Assembly: GCF_036381655.1 (NCBI RefSeq)
Contig: NZ_DASVCJ010000081.1
Span: 1 to 38,935, forward strand
DNA: 38,935 bases
Direction of reading: 5' to 3'
Source: Ferrovibrio sp036381655
GTDB lineage: Bacteria; Pseudomonadota; Alphaproteobacteria; Ferrovibrionales; Ferrovibrionaceae
Under the pieces are notes generated by a model. That model did not search any database. It was given only the letters and a program-made list of their open reading frames with translations, and was not told the DNA's origin. Made by a program: the position numbers and the translations under genes. This document shows positions 6,858 through 16,921 of this stretch, one piece after another. Within the stretch, counting starts at the first letter, position 1; each line of letters opens with the position of its first letter.

Positions 6858-7474
6858 GCCTGGCCCTTTGCGCCGCGCAGGTCCTTCATCCAGTAGACCA
6901 TCGGCTTGGCGCTTTCTTCGCGCTCGCCGATATCCCGCCAGGTGAAGGTCGAGACCAGATCGGGCCGCCGGGCATAGCCGCGATGCGTCCAGAAGGCATC
7001 CAGCGGCACGTAATCCTTAGGCTTCAGCGGATGATCCTCCGGCCGCTGCACCGCGCAGAAGCAGCAGATGCCGTAGCCGAAGCCGCGCGCCGCCGCCTCG
7101 CGTTCGGCGAAGAAGCGCACGCCGATGCCCCGGCCGCGATAGCGCGGCAGCAGCACCGATTCGCCGAAATAGAAGATCTTCGCGATGTCGAGCCCGGCCG
7201 CCCTGAACGGCGCCTGCACGTAATCGGCTTCCTCGTCGAGGGCCAGCGCGGTGGCGGCGCCGACCGGGCGGCCGTCGTCCAGCGCGACGACGATGGTGCC
7301 GGTGCGCGCCCGGGCGTAGCGCAGCAGATAGTGGCGCTCGTAATCCATCGCGCCTTCGTAGAGATAGGGCCAGGCGCGGAAGACGGCGATGCGCAGGCGG
7401 GCCAGATCGTCCAGCCGCGCCCGCATCTCGTCGCCGGTATAGCGGACGACGGACAAGGCTGCGGGCAGCATCAT
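6854..7474 (-). CDS. GNAT-family N-acetyltransferase
   Basis: A 206-residue acyl-CoA-dependent N-acetyltransferase. The acetyl-CoA binding motif is visible as GESVLLPRYRGRGIGVRFFAEREA (R/Q-x-x-G-x-G/A pattern), preceded by beta strands carrying VVALDDGRPVGAATAL. The start is set by the ATG overlapping the stop of the SnoaL-like gene by four bases; a much longer upstream frame is a shadow of that gene. Its own stop overlaps the nitrilase start. The acceptor is unknown. Confidence 0.87.
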   Translation of the reverse strand: MMLPAALSVVRYTGDEMRARLDDLARLRIAVFRAWPYLYEGAMDYERHYLLRYARARTGTIVVALDDGRPVGAATALALDEEADYVQAPFRAAGLDIAKIFYFGESVLLPRYRGRGIGVRFFAEREAAARGFGYGICCFCAVQRPEDHPLKPKDYVPLDAFWTHRGYARRPDLVSTFTWRDIGEREESAKPMVYWMKDLRGAKGQA

Positions 7475-7878
7475 CCGGCGACCTGCTTCAGCCAGTCGGT
7501 GAGATTGTAGGTGTTGGAAATCCGCGCCACCTTGCCGTCGCGGATTTCGAAGAAGGCGCCGGCGGGCAGGGTGTAGCGCTGGCCTTCCGCCGGCGGCAGG
7601 TTGTCGTCGGTCTCCAGATAGACGCCCAGCACGGTGAACTCGGCCGCCGCGCGGCTGCCATCCTCGTTGCTCATGACGAAGAGGTCGACGACCTTCTCTT
7701 CGTAGCAGCGGTTCATGCGCGCGAGGAACTGCCGGAATTTCTGCTTGCCGACCTCGCGTTCGCCCTGGTTGATGTCGTGCACGACATCGTCGGTCAGCAG
7801 GCTCAGGAACCCCTCGACATCCCTGGCATTGAAGGCGTCGTAATAGGCGTGGACCAGTTCTTCGGCGGTCTGCGGCAT
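7471..7878 (-). CDS. SnoaL/ketosteroid-isomerase-like protein
   Basis: A small cone-shaped alpha+beta barrel protein (NTF2-like fold, 135 residues). The family pattern is clear: YYDAFNARDVEGFLSLLTDDVVHDIN at the N-terminus, then FLARMNRCYEEKVVDLFVM, and FFEIRDGKVARISNTYNLTDW at the C-terminus. Members range from isomerases and cyclases to proteins of unknown function. The ATG is chosen over a GTG three codons upstream; neither has a strong ribosome site. It is the first gene of a coupled SnoaL-GNAT-nitrilase set. Confidence 0.85.
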   Translation of the reverse strand: MPQTAEELVHAYYDAFNARDVEGFLSLLTDDVVHDINQGEREVGKQKFRQFLARMNRCYEEKVVDLFVMSNEDGSRAAAEFTVLGVYLETDDNLPPAEGQRYTLPAGAFFEIRDGKVARISNTYNLTDWLKQVAG

Positions 7879-7973
7879 GGCCCACACTTAACGCAAAGCG
7901 GCGGCGCTGCAAAGTGGGATCGGCGCGCGGCCAGGCCGGCGCTTCGGCGCAAAACGCAATCCGGTCCGAACCG

Positions 7974-8384
7974 TCAGGCCGGGCGGCCTTTCAGCTCGAC
8001 CATGTTGCCTTCGGGATCGAAGAAATACAGCGAGGGGCCTTCGCCCTCGGCGCCGAAACGGCTTTGCACCGCGCCGGGGTCGATGCCGTGGCGCCGCAGA
8101 TGCGCGATGGCGGAAGCGGGCTCGAAACCATCGACGCCCAGACAGATGTGATCGACGTTGCGCTGCGGGCGGGCAGGGGCGGCATCGCCGGCCTCGGCCA
8201 GCGCGCCGCGATAATCGACGATGTCGATCAGCGCCGAGCCGGCGCGCAGATGGGTCAGCCCCAGCTTGGGCTGCTCATGCTCGACCCGGCAGCCGAGCAC
8301 GTCGCGATAGAAGGCGATCAGACGCTGCGGGTCTTGCGCCCGCAGCACCACGTGATCGATCTGGCGGATGGAAAAGGGCGGCAT
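7974..8384 (-). CDS. VOC-family protein (glyoxalase/dioxygenase fold)
   Basis: A 136-residue vicinal-oxygen-chelate protein. Two paired beta-alpha-beta-beta-beta modules are visible: QIDHVVLRAQDPQRLIAFYRDVLG and VDHICLGVDG...AIAHLRRHGID, ending with YFFDPEGNMVELKG. The metal ligands expected for the fold (His in IDHVV, His in VDHIC, Glu in MVELKG) are present. Substrate unknown. The start MPPFSIRQIDH follows the glutaredoxin stop by 14 bases, so it is probably the third gene of a BolA-glutaredoxin-VOC run. Confidence 0.88.
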   Translation of the reverse strand: MPPFSIRQIDHVVLRAQDPQRLIAFYRDVLGCRVEHEQPKLGLTHLRAGSALIDIVDYRGALAEAGDAAPARPQRNVDHICLGVDGFEPASAIAHLRRHGIDPGAVQSRFGAEGEGPSLYFFDPEGNMVELKGRPA

Positions 8385-8398
8385 GCCTCGGGCGCGGC

Positions 8399-8740
8399 TT
8401 ACGCCTCCTGATAGGCGATGCCCTTCTGCTTCAGCAGGTCCTGCAGCTCGCCGGACTGATACATCTCGCGCACGATGTCGCAGCCGCCGACGAATTCGCC
8501 CTTCACATAGAGCTGCGGGAAGGTCGGCCAGTCGGAGAATTCCTTCAGATGCGTGCGCAGCGCCGGATCGGCCAGGATGTCGACGCCCTTGAACTTCAGC
8601 CCGAGATGCGACAGCACCTGCACGACGGTGGCCGAGAAGCCGCATTGCGGGAAAACCGGCGTGCCCTTCATGAACAGCACGATGTCGCTGCCCGACAGCT
8701 CCTCGCGGATGCGTTCGAATGTCTGTTCCTTCTCGCTCAT
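8399..8740 (-). CDS. grxD: monothiol glutaredoxin, Grx4 type
   Basis: Monothiol glutaredoxin of 113 residues that carries and transfers [2Fe-2S] clusters with glutathione and BolA proteins. The active site is the CGFS motif (Cys33, in PVFPQCGFSATVV), preceded by the glutathione-contacting lysine in LFMKGTP. The later WPTFPQLYVKGEFVGGCDIV segment is the standard TVP/glycine-pair region. The bolA-type gene is immediately upstream, the classic partner, and the pair follows purL as in many alphaproteobacteria. Confidence 0.96.
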   Translation of the reverse strand: MSEKEQTFERIREELSGSDIVLFMKGTPVFPQCGFSATVVQVLSHLGLKFKGVDILADPALRTHLKEFSDWPTFPQLYVKGEFVGGCDIVREMYQSGELQDLLKQKGIAYQEA

Positions 8741-8763
8741 GGCTGGTCCTCTGGTTGCGAGCG

Positions 8764-8994
8764 TTACGGGGTCTGCGTGGTAAGCGCCAGCGCGTGAAGC
8801 TGGCCGCCCATGCGGCCTTTCAGGGCCGCGTAAACCATCTGATGCTGCTGCACCTTGGTCTTGCCGGCGAAGGCGGCGGAGATCACCGTCGCGGCGTAAT
8901 GGTCGCCGTCGCCGCGCAGGTCGTCGATGCGCACCTGTGCGTCGGGCAGCGCGTCCTTGATCATCTTCTCGATTTCGCCGGCGTCCATCGCCAT
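8764..8994 (-). CDS. BolA/IbaG-family protein
   Basis: A 76-residue BolA-like protein that binds [2Fe-2S] clusters with monothiol glutaredoxin and may regulate iron homeostasis. It has the class II KH-like fold with the signature GDGDHYAATVISAAFAGKT and the conserved histidine near VQQHQMVYAAL; the C-terminal LHALALTTQTP matches IbaG-type members. It sits 23 bases upstream of the glutaredoxin gene and 61 bases downstream of purL. I leave the symbol blank because IbaG and BolA types are hard to separate by eye. Confidence 0.94.
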   Translation of the reverse strand: MAMDAGEIEKMIKDALPDAQVRIDDLRGDGDHYAATVISAAFAGKTKVQQHQMVYAALKGRMGGQLHALALTTQTP

Positions 8995-9055
8995 CGCTGG
9001 TAGTCTCCCGTCAGCAGTCCGTCTTTGTCGGGCAGCAAATATCCCCGATCAATCG

Positions 9056-11277
<2,222 letters not shown>

Positions 11278-11281
<4 letters not shown>

Positions 11282-11973
11282 GCCAGGCTCTCCGCGATGC
11301 TCTCGAACAGGCCGACGCCGCCGGTGCCGCCGCAGACCGGGTCGGTGGCGTTTTCCGGGTGCGGCATCAGGCCGAGCACCGTCTTCTTCTCGTTGTAGAT
11401 CCCGGCGATGTTGCGCACCGAGCCGTTCAGATTGGTGTCGTCGCTGACGTTGCCGAGCGCGTCGGCATAGCGGAAGGCGATGCGGTCCTCGTCCTCCAGC
11501 CGCTTCACGGTGGCCTCGTCGGCGGTGTAGTTGCCGTCGTGATGGGCGACCGGCACGCGGATCGTCTGGCCCTTGCGGTATTTCCGGGTGAATTCGCTGG
11601 CCGTGGTCTCGACGCGCAGCACGACCTCCCTGCAGATGAATTTCAGCCCGGCATTGGACATCAGCGCGCCGGGCAGCAGCCCGGCCTCGCAGGCGATCTG
11701 AAAACCGTTGCACACCGCCAGCACCCGCACGCCCTGGTCGGCGCGCTTCTTCACCTCGCGCATGATCGGCGAATGCGCCGCCATGGCGCCGCAGCGCAGG
11801 TAATCGCCATAGGAAAAGCCGCCGGGCAGCACGATCAGGTCGATGTCCTTCGGCAGGTCGCTGTCGCCATGCCAGACATCGCGCGGCGGCTTGCCGTCGT
11901 TGATGCGGGTCAGCGCCAGGCGCATATCGCGCTCGCGGTTCGATCCGGGGAAGGTGATGAGGGCGGCTTTCAT
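11278..11973 (-). CDS. purQ: phosphoribosylformylglycinamidine synthase subunit PurQ
   Basis: Class I glutamine amidotransferase subunit that releases ammonia for PurL. The 231-residue protein starts MKAALITFPGSNRERD, has the oxyanion strand LPGGFSYGDYLRCGA, the nucleophile Cys88 in VLAVCNGFQ, and the His/Glu of the triad in LMPHPENATDP. Its stop overlaps the purL GTG. A REP-like hairpin pair fills the 112-base gap between it and purS, unusual for subunits of one enzyme. Confidence 0.97.
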
Positions 11974-11986
11974 GGCAAAGACTCCA

Positions 11987-12062
11987 CCGTCGCTCCCGCG
12001 AAGGCGGAAGCCCAGGCGACGGGATACCGCGCCTGGAAGCTGGATTCCCGCTTGCGCGGGAA
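11987..12062. repeat. REP-like hairpin pair between purS and purQ
   Basis: Two adjacent hairpins: CCGTCG/CGACGG outer arms with an inner CTCCCGC/GCGGAAG stem (11987-12022, one mismatch), and TTCCCGC/GCGGGAA with a TTGC loop (12045-12062). This CCCGC...GCGGG layout resembles dispersed intergenic repeats seen in many alphaproteobacterial genomes. In the transcript it could fold and lower or stabilise purQL expression. Confidence 0.65.
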
Positions 12063-12085
12063 TGACGAAACAAACCGCATGGCGC

Positions 12086-12340
12086 TCAGCCCACCAGCTC
12101 CACCGAATAATTCTCGATCACCGTGTTGGCGAGCAGCTTCTGCGCCATCTCCTTCACCGCCGCCTCGATCTCGGCCCTGGGCTTCTTGGCCAGCGCGCCG
12201 GTCAGTTCCAGCTCGATCAGCTTGCCCTGGCGCACCTCGCCGATATCGGCGAAGCCCAGGCTGTGCAGCGCCTGGCCGATCGCCTTGCCCTGGGGATCCA
12301 GCACGCCGTTCTTGAGGCTCACATGCACACGGGCTTTCAT
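12086..12340 (-). CDS. purS: phosphoribosylformylglycinamidine synthase subunit PurS
   Basis: The 84-residue PurS subunit, needed to assemble PurL with PurQ. Features include KARVHVSLKNGVLDPQGKAIGQALHSLGF, the GEVRQGKLIELEL strand and an ETVIENY-like VIENYSVEL end, all standard. The start MKARVHV matches the family length; an ATG 11 codons upstream would add an unmatched MRLVFDKD tail, and AAGGA lies about ten bases before the chosen ATG. It is 95 bases after purC and 112 before purQ. Confidence 0.95.
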   Translation of the reverse strand: MKARVHVSLKNGVLDPQGKAIGQALHSLGFADIGEVRQGKLIELELTGALAKKPRAEIEAAVKEMAQKLLANTVIENYSVELVG

Positions 12341-12379
12341 CTCTTCAAGGTCCTTGTCAAAAACCAACCTCAAAATAGC

Positions 12380-12435
12380 AGCGGCGGCCGGAAATGAAGG
12401 CGGCCGCCGCTCGGTTCACGGCGCCTGCCGGCGCC
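12380..12435. terminator. tandem stem-loops between purC and purS
   Basis: On the minus strand, purC is followed at once by GGCGCC/GGCGCC with a 4-base loop (12420-12435) and then by a perfect 10-bp stem AGCGGCGGCC/GGCCGCCGCT with a 12-base loop (12380-12411), after which the transcript reads GCTATTTTG. This could attenuate or process the message between purC and purSQL. The U-run is short, so termination is likely partial at most. Confidence 0.5.
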
Positions 12436-13200
12436 TTACTGCATCGTGTCGGGTCCCTTGAAGTCGCGCGGGCCGCCCTCGGGCAGGATGCCGAGGCGGC
12501 GGGCGACTTCCTGATAGGCCTCGGCGACATTGCCCAGATCGCGGCGGAAGCGGTCCTTGTCCATCTTCTCGTTGGTCTTCAGGTCCCACAGGCGGGCGCT
12601 GTCCGGGCTGATCTCGTCGGCCAGGATGATGCGCATCTCGTCATTCTGCCACCAGCGGCCGAATTCCAGCTTGAAATCGACCAGCCGGATGCCGATGCCG
12701 AGGAACAGGCCGGACAGGAAGTCGTTGATGCGCAGCGCGAGATGCATGATCTCGTCGAGTTCCTGCGGATTGGCCCAGCCGAAGCAGGTGATATGCTCCT
12801 CCGAGACCAGCGGATCGCCCAGTTCGTCGTTCTTGTAATAGAATTCGACGATCGAGCGCGGCAGCGTGGTGCCTTCGGCGACGCCCAGCCGGGTCGCCAG
12901 CGAGCCGGCGGCGACATTGCGCACCACGACCTCAAGGGGAATGATCTCGACTTCCTTGATCAGCTGCTCGCGCATGTTGAGCCGGCGGACGAAATGGGTC
13001 GGGATGCCGACCTCGCCGAGCCGGGTCATCAGATATTCCGAGATCCGGTTGTTCAGCACGCCTTTCCCGGTAATCGTGCCTTTTTTCTTGTTGTTGAACG
13101 CGGTCGCGTCGTCTTTGAAATACTGTACCAGAGTGCCCGGCTCCGGCCCCTCGAAGAGAACCTTCGCCTTGCCCTCATAGACCTGTCTGCGGCGCGTCAT
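12436..13200 (-). CDS. purC: SAICAR synthetase PurC
   Basis: Phosphoribosylaminoimidazole-succinocarboxamide synthase, the ATP-dependent ligation of aspartate to CAIR in purine synthesis. The 254-residue protein begins MTRRRQVYEGKAKVLFEG, continues with QYFKDDATAFNNKKKG, IPLEVVVRNVAAGS, VDFKLEFGR and ILADEISPDSARLWD, all signatures of the family. The ATG at the start of MTRRRQ gives the usual length; upstream open frame is not conserved-looking. It is first in the minus-strand purC-purS-purQ-purL run and diverges from the zeta-subunit gene. Confidence 0.97.
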   Translation of the reverse strand: MTRRRQVYEGKAKVLFEGPEPGTLVQYFKDDATAFNNKKKGTITGKGVLNNRISEYLMTRLGEVGIPTHFVRRLNMREQLIKEVEIIPLEVVVRNVAAGSLATRLGVAEGTTLPRSIVEFYYKNDELGDPLVSEEHITCFGWANPQELDEIMHLALRINDFLSGLFLGIGIRLVDFKLEFGRWWQNDEMRIILADEISPDSARLWDLKTNEKMDKDRFRRDLGNVAEAYQEVARRLGILPEGGPRDFKGPDTMQ

Positions 13201-13390
13201 GGCACACCTGTAGGCTGTTGGGGGGAAGCGCGGAATTGCAGGGCTCTTGATAGCGCAAGGGGGCGGCTGCCGCAATCGGCGGGGGGCGGCAAGGATGGAA
13301 AAGCGCGCCCGGAACCGATGCGGCGGGCAGGGCGGCCGGGCGCGGTTTTCCGCCGCAAACGGCAATGACGCCGTCGCCTTGGGCCGGGAC

Positions 13391-13420
13391 TTGCGGCGAA
13401 GCCGGCCGGCCTTCTATATA
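13391..13420 (+). promoter_or_regulatory. promoter candidate for the zeta-subunit gene
   Basis: TTGCGG (13391-13396) and TATATA (13415-13420) are 18 bases apart, 35 bases before the ATG. The -10 stands out in otherwise GC-rich DNA. The rest of the 254-base divergent gap shows no clear purC promoter or PurR-type operator. Confidence 0.5.
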
Positions 13421-13454
13421 ACGGCAACCAGACAAGCGCTTAGGCGAGGCCCGG

Positions 13455-13778
13455 ATGACCACCTTCGATGACCGCAAGGACGCCTTCGAGAAGAAGCATG
13501 CCCATGACGAGGAGGTCGCTTTCAAGACCACCGCGCGGCGCAACAAGCTTCTCGGGCTTTGGGTGGCCGAGCAGATCGGCCTGAAGGGCGAGGAAGCCGA
13601 GGCCTATGCCAAGGAAGTCATCGTCGCCGATCTGCAGGAGGCCGGCGACGACGACGTGATCCGCAAGATCATGGCGGATTTGAAGGTCTACAAGATCGAC
13701 ATCTCCGAGCACCGGGTGCGCGGCAAGCTGGCCGAACTGGCCGAGACCGCCCGCCGGCAGATCGGCACCTCGGCCTGA
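13455..13778 (+). CDS. ATPase inhibitor subunit zeta (DUF1476)
   Basis: A 107-residue helical protein of the DUF1476 family, shown in Paracoccus and relatives to be the zeta subunit that blocks ATP hydrolysis by F1-ATPase through its N-terminus. The inhibitory region MTTFDDRKDAFEKKHAHDEE and the FKTTARRNKLLGLWVAEQIGL segment are nearly the family consensus. Divergent placement next to purC is conserved in many alphaproteobacteria and supports the taxonomic call. The stop is 6 bases from that of a convergent MarR gene. Confidence 0.95.
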   Translation: MTTFDDRKDAFEKKHAHDEEVAFKTTARRNKLLGLWVAEQIGLKGEEAEAYAKEVIVADLQEAGDDDVIRKIMADLKVYKIDISEHRVRGKLAELAETARRQIGTSA

Positions 13779-13784
13779 TCGGCG

Positions 13785-14342
13785 TCAATCCTCGATTTCG
13801 CCGCCCGGCCGCGGCGGCGCGCCGCCGGCAGGGTTGAGGCCGCGCCGGAAGGCGCCGCGGCCTGAAAGCCGCCTGCGGCCCCCCAGCAGCGCCTCGATCA
13901 CGTCCATGGCGGCGACCACCCGCGCCCGTTCGGCCGGGGCGAGCTGTTCCAGCAGCGGCCGCAGCACGCGGCAGGAGGCTTCCTCCAGCGGCGCGAAGGC
14001 CCTGGCGCCGGCCCTGGTCAGGCTCAGCAGGTTCTGCCGCGCATCCTCCGGCGCCGGGCGGCGGCGGATCAGCCCCTTTTTCTGGAACCGGCGCAGCATG
14101 CGGCTGAGATAGCCGGGATCGAGGCCGAGATCGCGGGTCAGGTCGCTGGCGGTGACGCGCTCGCGATGCGCCAGTTCATAGAGCACCCGGGTTTCGGCCA
14201 GCGAGAACGGCGCATAGAGCTTGCGGTCCTCGAGCACGCCGATCCGCTCGGTGTAGAAGCGGTTGAAGCGCCGCATGCGCTCGACCTGGGCGGCGAGGCT
14301 GGATGGCGGCTTCGGCCTGGCGCGGCGGCGTGGCGCTCCCAC
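13785..14342 (-). CDS. MarR-family transcriptional regulator
   Basis: Winged-helix regulator of 185 residues. Reading inward: a basic N-terminal tail, FNRFYTERIGVLEDRKLYAPFSLAETRVLYELAHRE, recognition region VTASDLTRDLGLDPGYLSRMLRRFQKKGLIRR, and wing PEDARQNLLSLTRAGARAF. The start is GTG, supported by GGGAGGAA about eight bases upstream; no ATG fits. The Pro/Gly-rich C-terminal tail after residue 160 is longer than usual. Neighbours give no clear target. It resembles MarR proteins fused to or paired with GNAT enzymes, but no such domain follows here. Confidence 0.87.
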   Translation of the reverse strand: MGAPRRRARPKPPSSLAAQVERMRRFNRFYTERIGVLEDRKLYAPFSLAETRVLYELAHRERVTASDLTRDLGLDPGYLSRMLRRFQKKGLIRRRPAPEDARQNLLSLTRAGARAFAPLEEASCRVLRPLLEQLAPAERARVVAAMDVIEALLGGRRRLSGRGAFRRGLNPAGGAPPRPGGEIED

Positions 14343-14449
14343 GATGCGATTCCTCCCGAAAAGGCCGGCATGCTGCGGGATCGGAAGGATGGGGTCAACG
14401 GCGAGCCGGTCTGCAGCAGCCGCCCAGGACAGCCGCCTGGAGCAACCGC

Positions 14450-14914
14450 CTAGGACAACCGGTCGAGCAGGGCCTTGAGCACCGGACGCAGCCGGCGCAG
14501 CTCGTCGCGATGGCTGGCCGAAAGGGCGGCCAGCTTGGCCTCCGCCGTGGGGGTCAGCGCCAGCAGGACCTGCCGCCTGTCGGCCGGCGCGGGGCGGCGC
14601 TCGATCAGGTCCTGCGCCGCCAGCCGGTTGGCCAGCTCGACCGCGGTGTTGTGGCGGATCGCCAGCCGCTCGGCCAGTTCGCCGGGCGTCACCGCCGCCT
14701 TGCCTGGATAGCCCTTGATGGCGAGCAGCGCCTGATGCTGCTGCGGCGTCAGCCCCAGCGCGGTCGCCGCGCCGCCGCTGAAATCGAGGAAATGGCGCAA
14801 GGTATAGCGGAATTCCGCCAGGATTTCGTATTCGGCCTTGCGCAGGGGCGGTTTGCGGCCGGACCCGCGGCCCGGCTGCGCAACCCCTGTGGCGGCGCGC
14901 GGCGACTTGCTCAT
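14450..14914 (-). CDS. MarR-family regulator divergent from the CLC gene
   Basis: A 154-residue MarR regulator. It has LRHFLDFSGGAATALGLTPQQHQALLAI, the helix-turn-helix TPGELAERLAIRHNTAVELANRLAAQDLIER and wing PADRRQVLLALTPTAEAKL. The ATG is chosen because GGGAG precedes it by a few bases; an upstream in-frame ATG lies in the operator-proximal region and has no ribosome site. It is transcribed away from the chloride channel gene, and a palindrome lies in the shared region, so it probably represses that gene and itself. Confidence 0.86.
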   Translation of the reverse strand: MSKSPRAATGVAQPGRGSGRKPPLRKAEYEILAEFRYTLRHFLDFSGGAATALGLTPQQHQALLAIKGYPGKAAVTPGELAERLAIRHNTAVELANRLAAQDLIERRPAPADRRQVLLALTPTAEAKLAALSASHRDELRRLRPVLKALLDRLS

Positions 14915-14944
14915 TGCTCCCTTTCCCGTCGCATACCCGACGGC

Positions 14945-14973
14945 TTGCATATGTATCGTATTACGATATATAT
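14945..14973 (+). promoter_or_regulatory. MarR operator embedded in the clc promoter
   Basis: ATATGTATCGT (14949-14959) and ACGATATATAT (14963-14973) form 11-bp arms with one mismatch and a 3-base spacer. The dyad overlaps a plus-strand promoter candidate, TTGCAT (14945-14950) and TATATA (14967-14972), 16 bases apart. The AT-rich palindrome is striking against the GC-rich surroundings and has the size bound by MarR dimers. Confidence 0.7.
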
Positions 14974-15037
14974 CCGGCCACCCCAGACATCAGCCGCCCA
15001 GTCTTGACCCGATGGCGGCGCAACCGCAATCCATACG

Positions 15038-16888
15038 ATGACCGCTCCAAGCTCCCATGCCTTTCCCGCCGGCGGCAGCCGGCCCGTGACCGACCGTCAG
15101 ATCCAGCACCGCCTGCGCGACGTCCGCATCGACCGCCGCACGCCGATGATGATGGCGATGGCAGTCCTGATCGGCGCCGCCGCAACCCTGGCCGGCTGGG
15201 TGCTGATGGCGCTGATCGCGCTGGTGACCAACCTGGCCTATCACGGCCGCTTCTCCTTCGCGCCGGCCACGATCGACCTGCAGCTGCTCGGCGCCTTCTC
15301 CATCGCCGTGCCAGCGCTCGGCGGCCTGATCATCGGCCTGATGGCGCGATACGGTTCGGAGAAGATCCGCGGCCACGGCATCCCCGAGGCGATGGAGGCC
15401 ATCCTGATCGGCCAGAGCCGCATCCAGCCGAAGGTCGCCATCCTCAAGCCGCTGTCCTCCGCCATCTCGATCGGCACCGGCGGGCCGTTCGGCGCCGAAG
15501 GCCCGATCATCATGACCGGCGGCGCGCTCGGCTCGCTGTTCGCGCAGTTCTTCCATCTCACCCCGGTCGAGCGCAAAACCCTGCTGGTCGCCGGCGCCGC
15601 CGCCGGCATGACGGCGATCTTCGCCACGCCGGTCGCCGCCGTGCTGCTGGCGCTGGAGCTGCTGCTGTTCGAATGGAAGGCGCGCAGCTTCCTGCCGGTG
15701 ATCGCCGCCTGCGTGGCCGCCGCGGCCCTGCGGCCCCTGCTGTTCGATGCGGGACCGATCTTCGCGCTGGCCGGCGCCGCCGATCTGTCCGCCGCCGGCG
15801 CGGCGCACCAGTTTCCCATCATCCGCGACATCCCCTGGGCGCTGCTGATCGGCCTGGCGGCCGGCCTGGTCTCGGCGCTGCTGACCCTGATGGTCTATGG
15901 CGTGGAAGACCTGTTCGCGCGCCTGCCGCTGCACTGGATGTGGTGGCCCTGCATCGGCGGCCTCATCGTCGGCCTCGGCGGCCTGTTCGATCCCGCCGCG
16001 CTCGGCGTCGGCTACGGCAATATCCGCGCCCTGCTGGCCGGCGGCATGGACACGCATGCCGCCACCACGCTGCTGCTGGTGAAGGCGGTGGTCTGGGCGG
16101 TGGCGCTCGGCTCGGGCACCTCCGGCGGCGTGCTGGCGCCGGTGCTGATGATCGGCGGCGCCGTCGGCAGCCTGCTCGCCCTGCTCTCGTCGGGCGCGGG
16201 CGACGGGCAATTCGCGCTGTTCGCGCTGCTCGGCATGGCGGCGGTGATGAGCGGCACCATGCGCGTGCCGCTGACGGCGACGCTGTTCGCGGTCGAGCTG
16301 ACCGGCGCATTGTCGCCGCTGTTTCTGCTGCTGATCGCCTGCGGCGTCTCCTATGCCATCACCGCGCTGCTGATGAAGCGCTCGATCCTGACCGAGAAGG
16401 TGGCGCGGCGCGGCCATCATATCCTGCAGGAATACGGGCTCGATCCCTTCGCCACCACGCGGGTCGCCGACGTGATGGTGCGCGAGGTCGCCACCCTGAC
16501 CGGCGAGATGACCCTCGAAGAGGCCGTCGCCTATTTCTCCACCGGCGAGCGGCGCTTCAAGGGCTATCCGGTGGTCGATGCCGCCGGCCGCTGCCTGGGC
16601 ATGATCACGCGCGGCGACATCCTGCTCTGGGCGCGCGACAAGGAAGACACCAGCCTGACGCTGGCCGAGGTGCTGTCCGACCGCGAGCTGTTCGCGACCA
16701 CCGCCGACGAACTGGTCGGCGAACTGGCCGACCGCATGGTCCAGGCCGATGTCGCCCGCGTGCCGGTCATCGAACCGGCGAGCGGCAAGCTGGTCGGCCT
16801 GATGGCGCGCAAGGACTTGCTGGCCGTGCGCGGCGCCATGCTGCGCCAGGAACGCGAGCGCGCCGCCTTCCTGCGGCGCCGGCGCTGA
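15038..16888 (+). CDS. CLC-family chloride channel/transporter with C-terminal CBS domains
   Basis: Integral membrane anion transporter of 616 residues: CLC core to about residue 460, then two CBS domains (about 475-605, DVMVREVATLTGEMTLEEAV and LADRMVQADVARVPVIE). Pore motifs are GHGIPEA (from residue 112), GPFGAEGPI (gating Glu154) and GSGTSGGVLAP. By hand alignment to E. coli ClcA, the internal proton-pathway glutamate is replaced (FATPVAAVLLALEL: Glu207 then Leu208), and the usual GREGP arginine is alanine. A channel-like rather than exchanger mechanism is possible. No strong ribosome site precedes the ATG. Regulation by the divergent MarR is likely. Confidence 0.92.
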   Translation: MTAPSSHAFPAGGSRPVTDRQIQHRLRDVRIDRRTPMMMAMAVLIGAAATLAGWVLMALIALVTNLAYHGRFSFAPATIDLQLLGAFSIAVPALGGLIIGLMARYGSEKIRGHGIPEAMEAILIGQSRIQPKVAILKPLSSAISIGTGGPFGAEGPIIMTGGALGSLFAQFFHLTPVERKTLLVAGAAAGMTAIFATPVAAVLLALELLLFEWKARSFLPVIAACVAAAALRPLLFDAGPIFALAGAADLSAAGAAHQFPIIRDIPWALLIGLAAGLVSALLTLMVYGVEDLFARLPLHWMWWPCIGGLIVGLGGLFDPAALGVGYGNIRALLAGGMDTHAATTLLLVKAVVWAVALGSGTSGGVLAPVLMIGGAVGSLLALLSSGAGDGQFALFALLGMAAVMSGTMRVPLTATLFAVELTGALSPLFLLLIACGVSYAITALLMKRSILTEKVARRGHHILQEYGLDPFATTRVADVMVREVATLTGEMTLEEAVAYFSTGERRFKGYPVVDAAGRCLGMITRGDILLWARDKEDTSLTLAEVLSDRELFATTADELVGELADRMVQADVARVPVIEPASGKLVGLMARKDLLAVRGAMLRQERERAAFLRRRR

Positions 16889-16921
16889 TCCGCGCTGCCG
16901 GCGCAGACAGGCGGCGGCGGC

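Noticed and set aside
5481..6896. 471-residue plus-strand frame over the flavoprotein and nitrilase genes
   Set aside because: Out of frame with the flavoprotein and antisense to the nitrilase; Arg/Gly-rich shadow.
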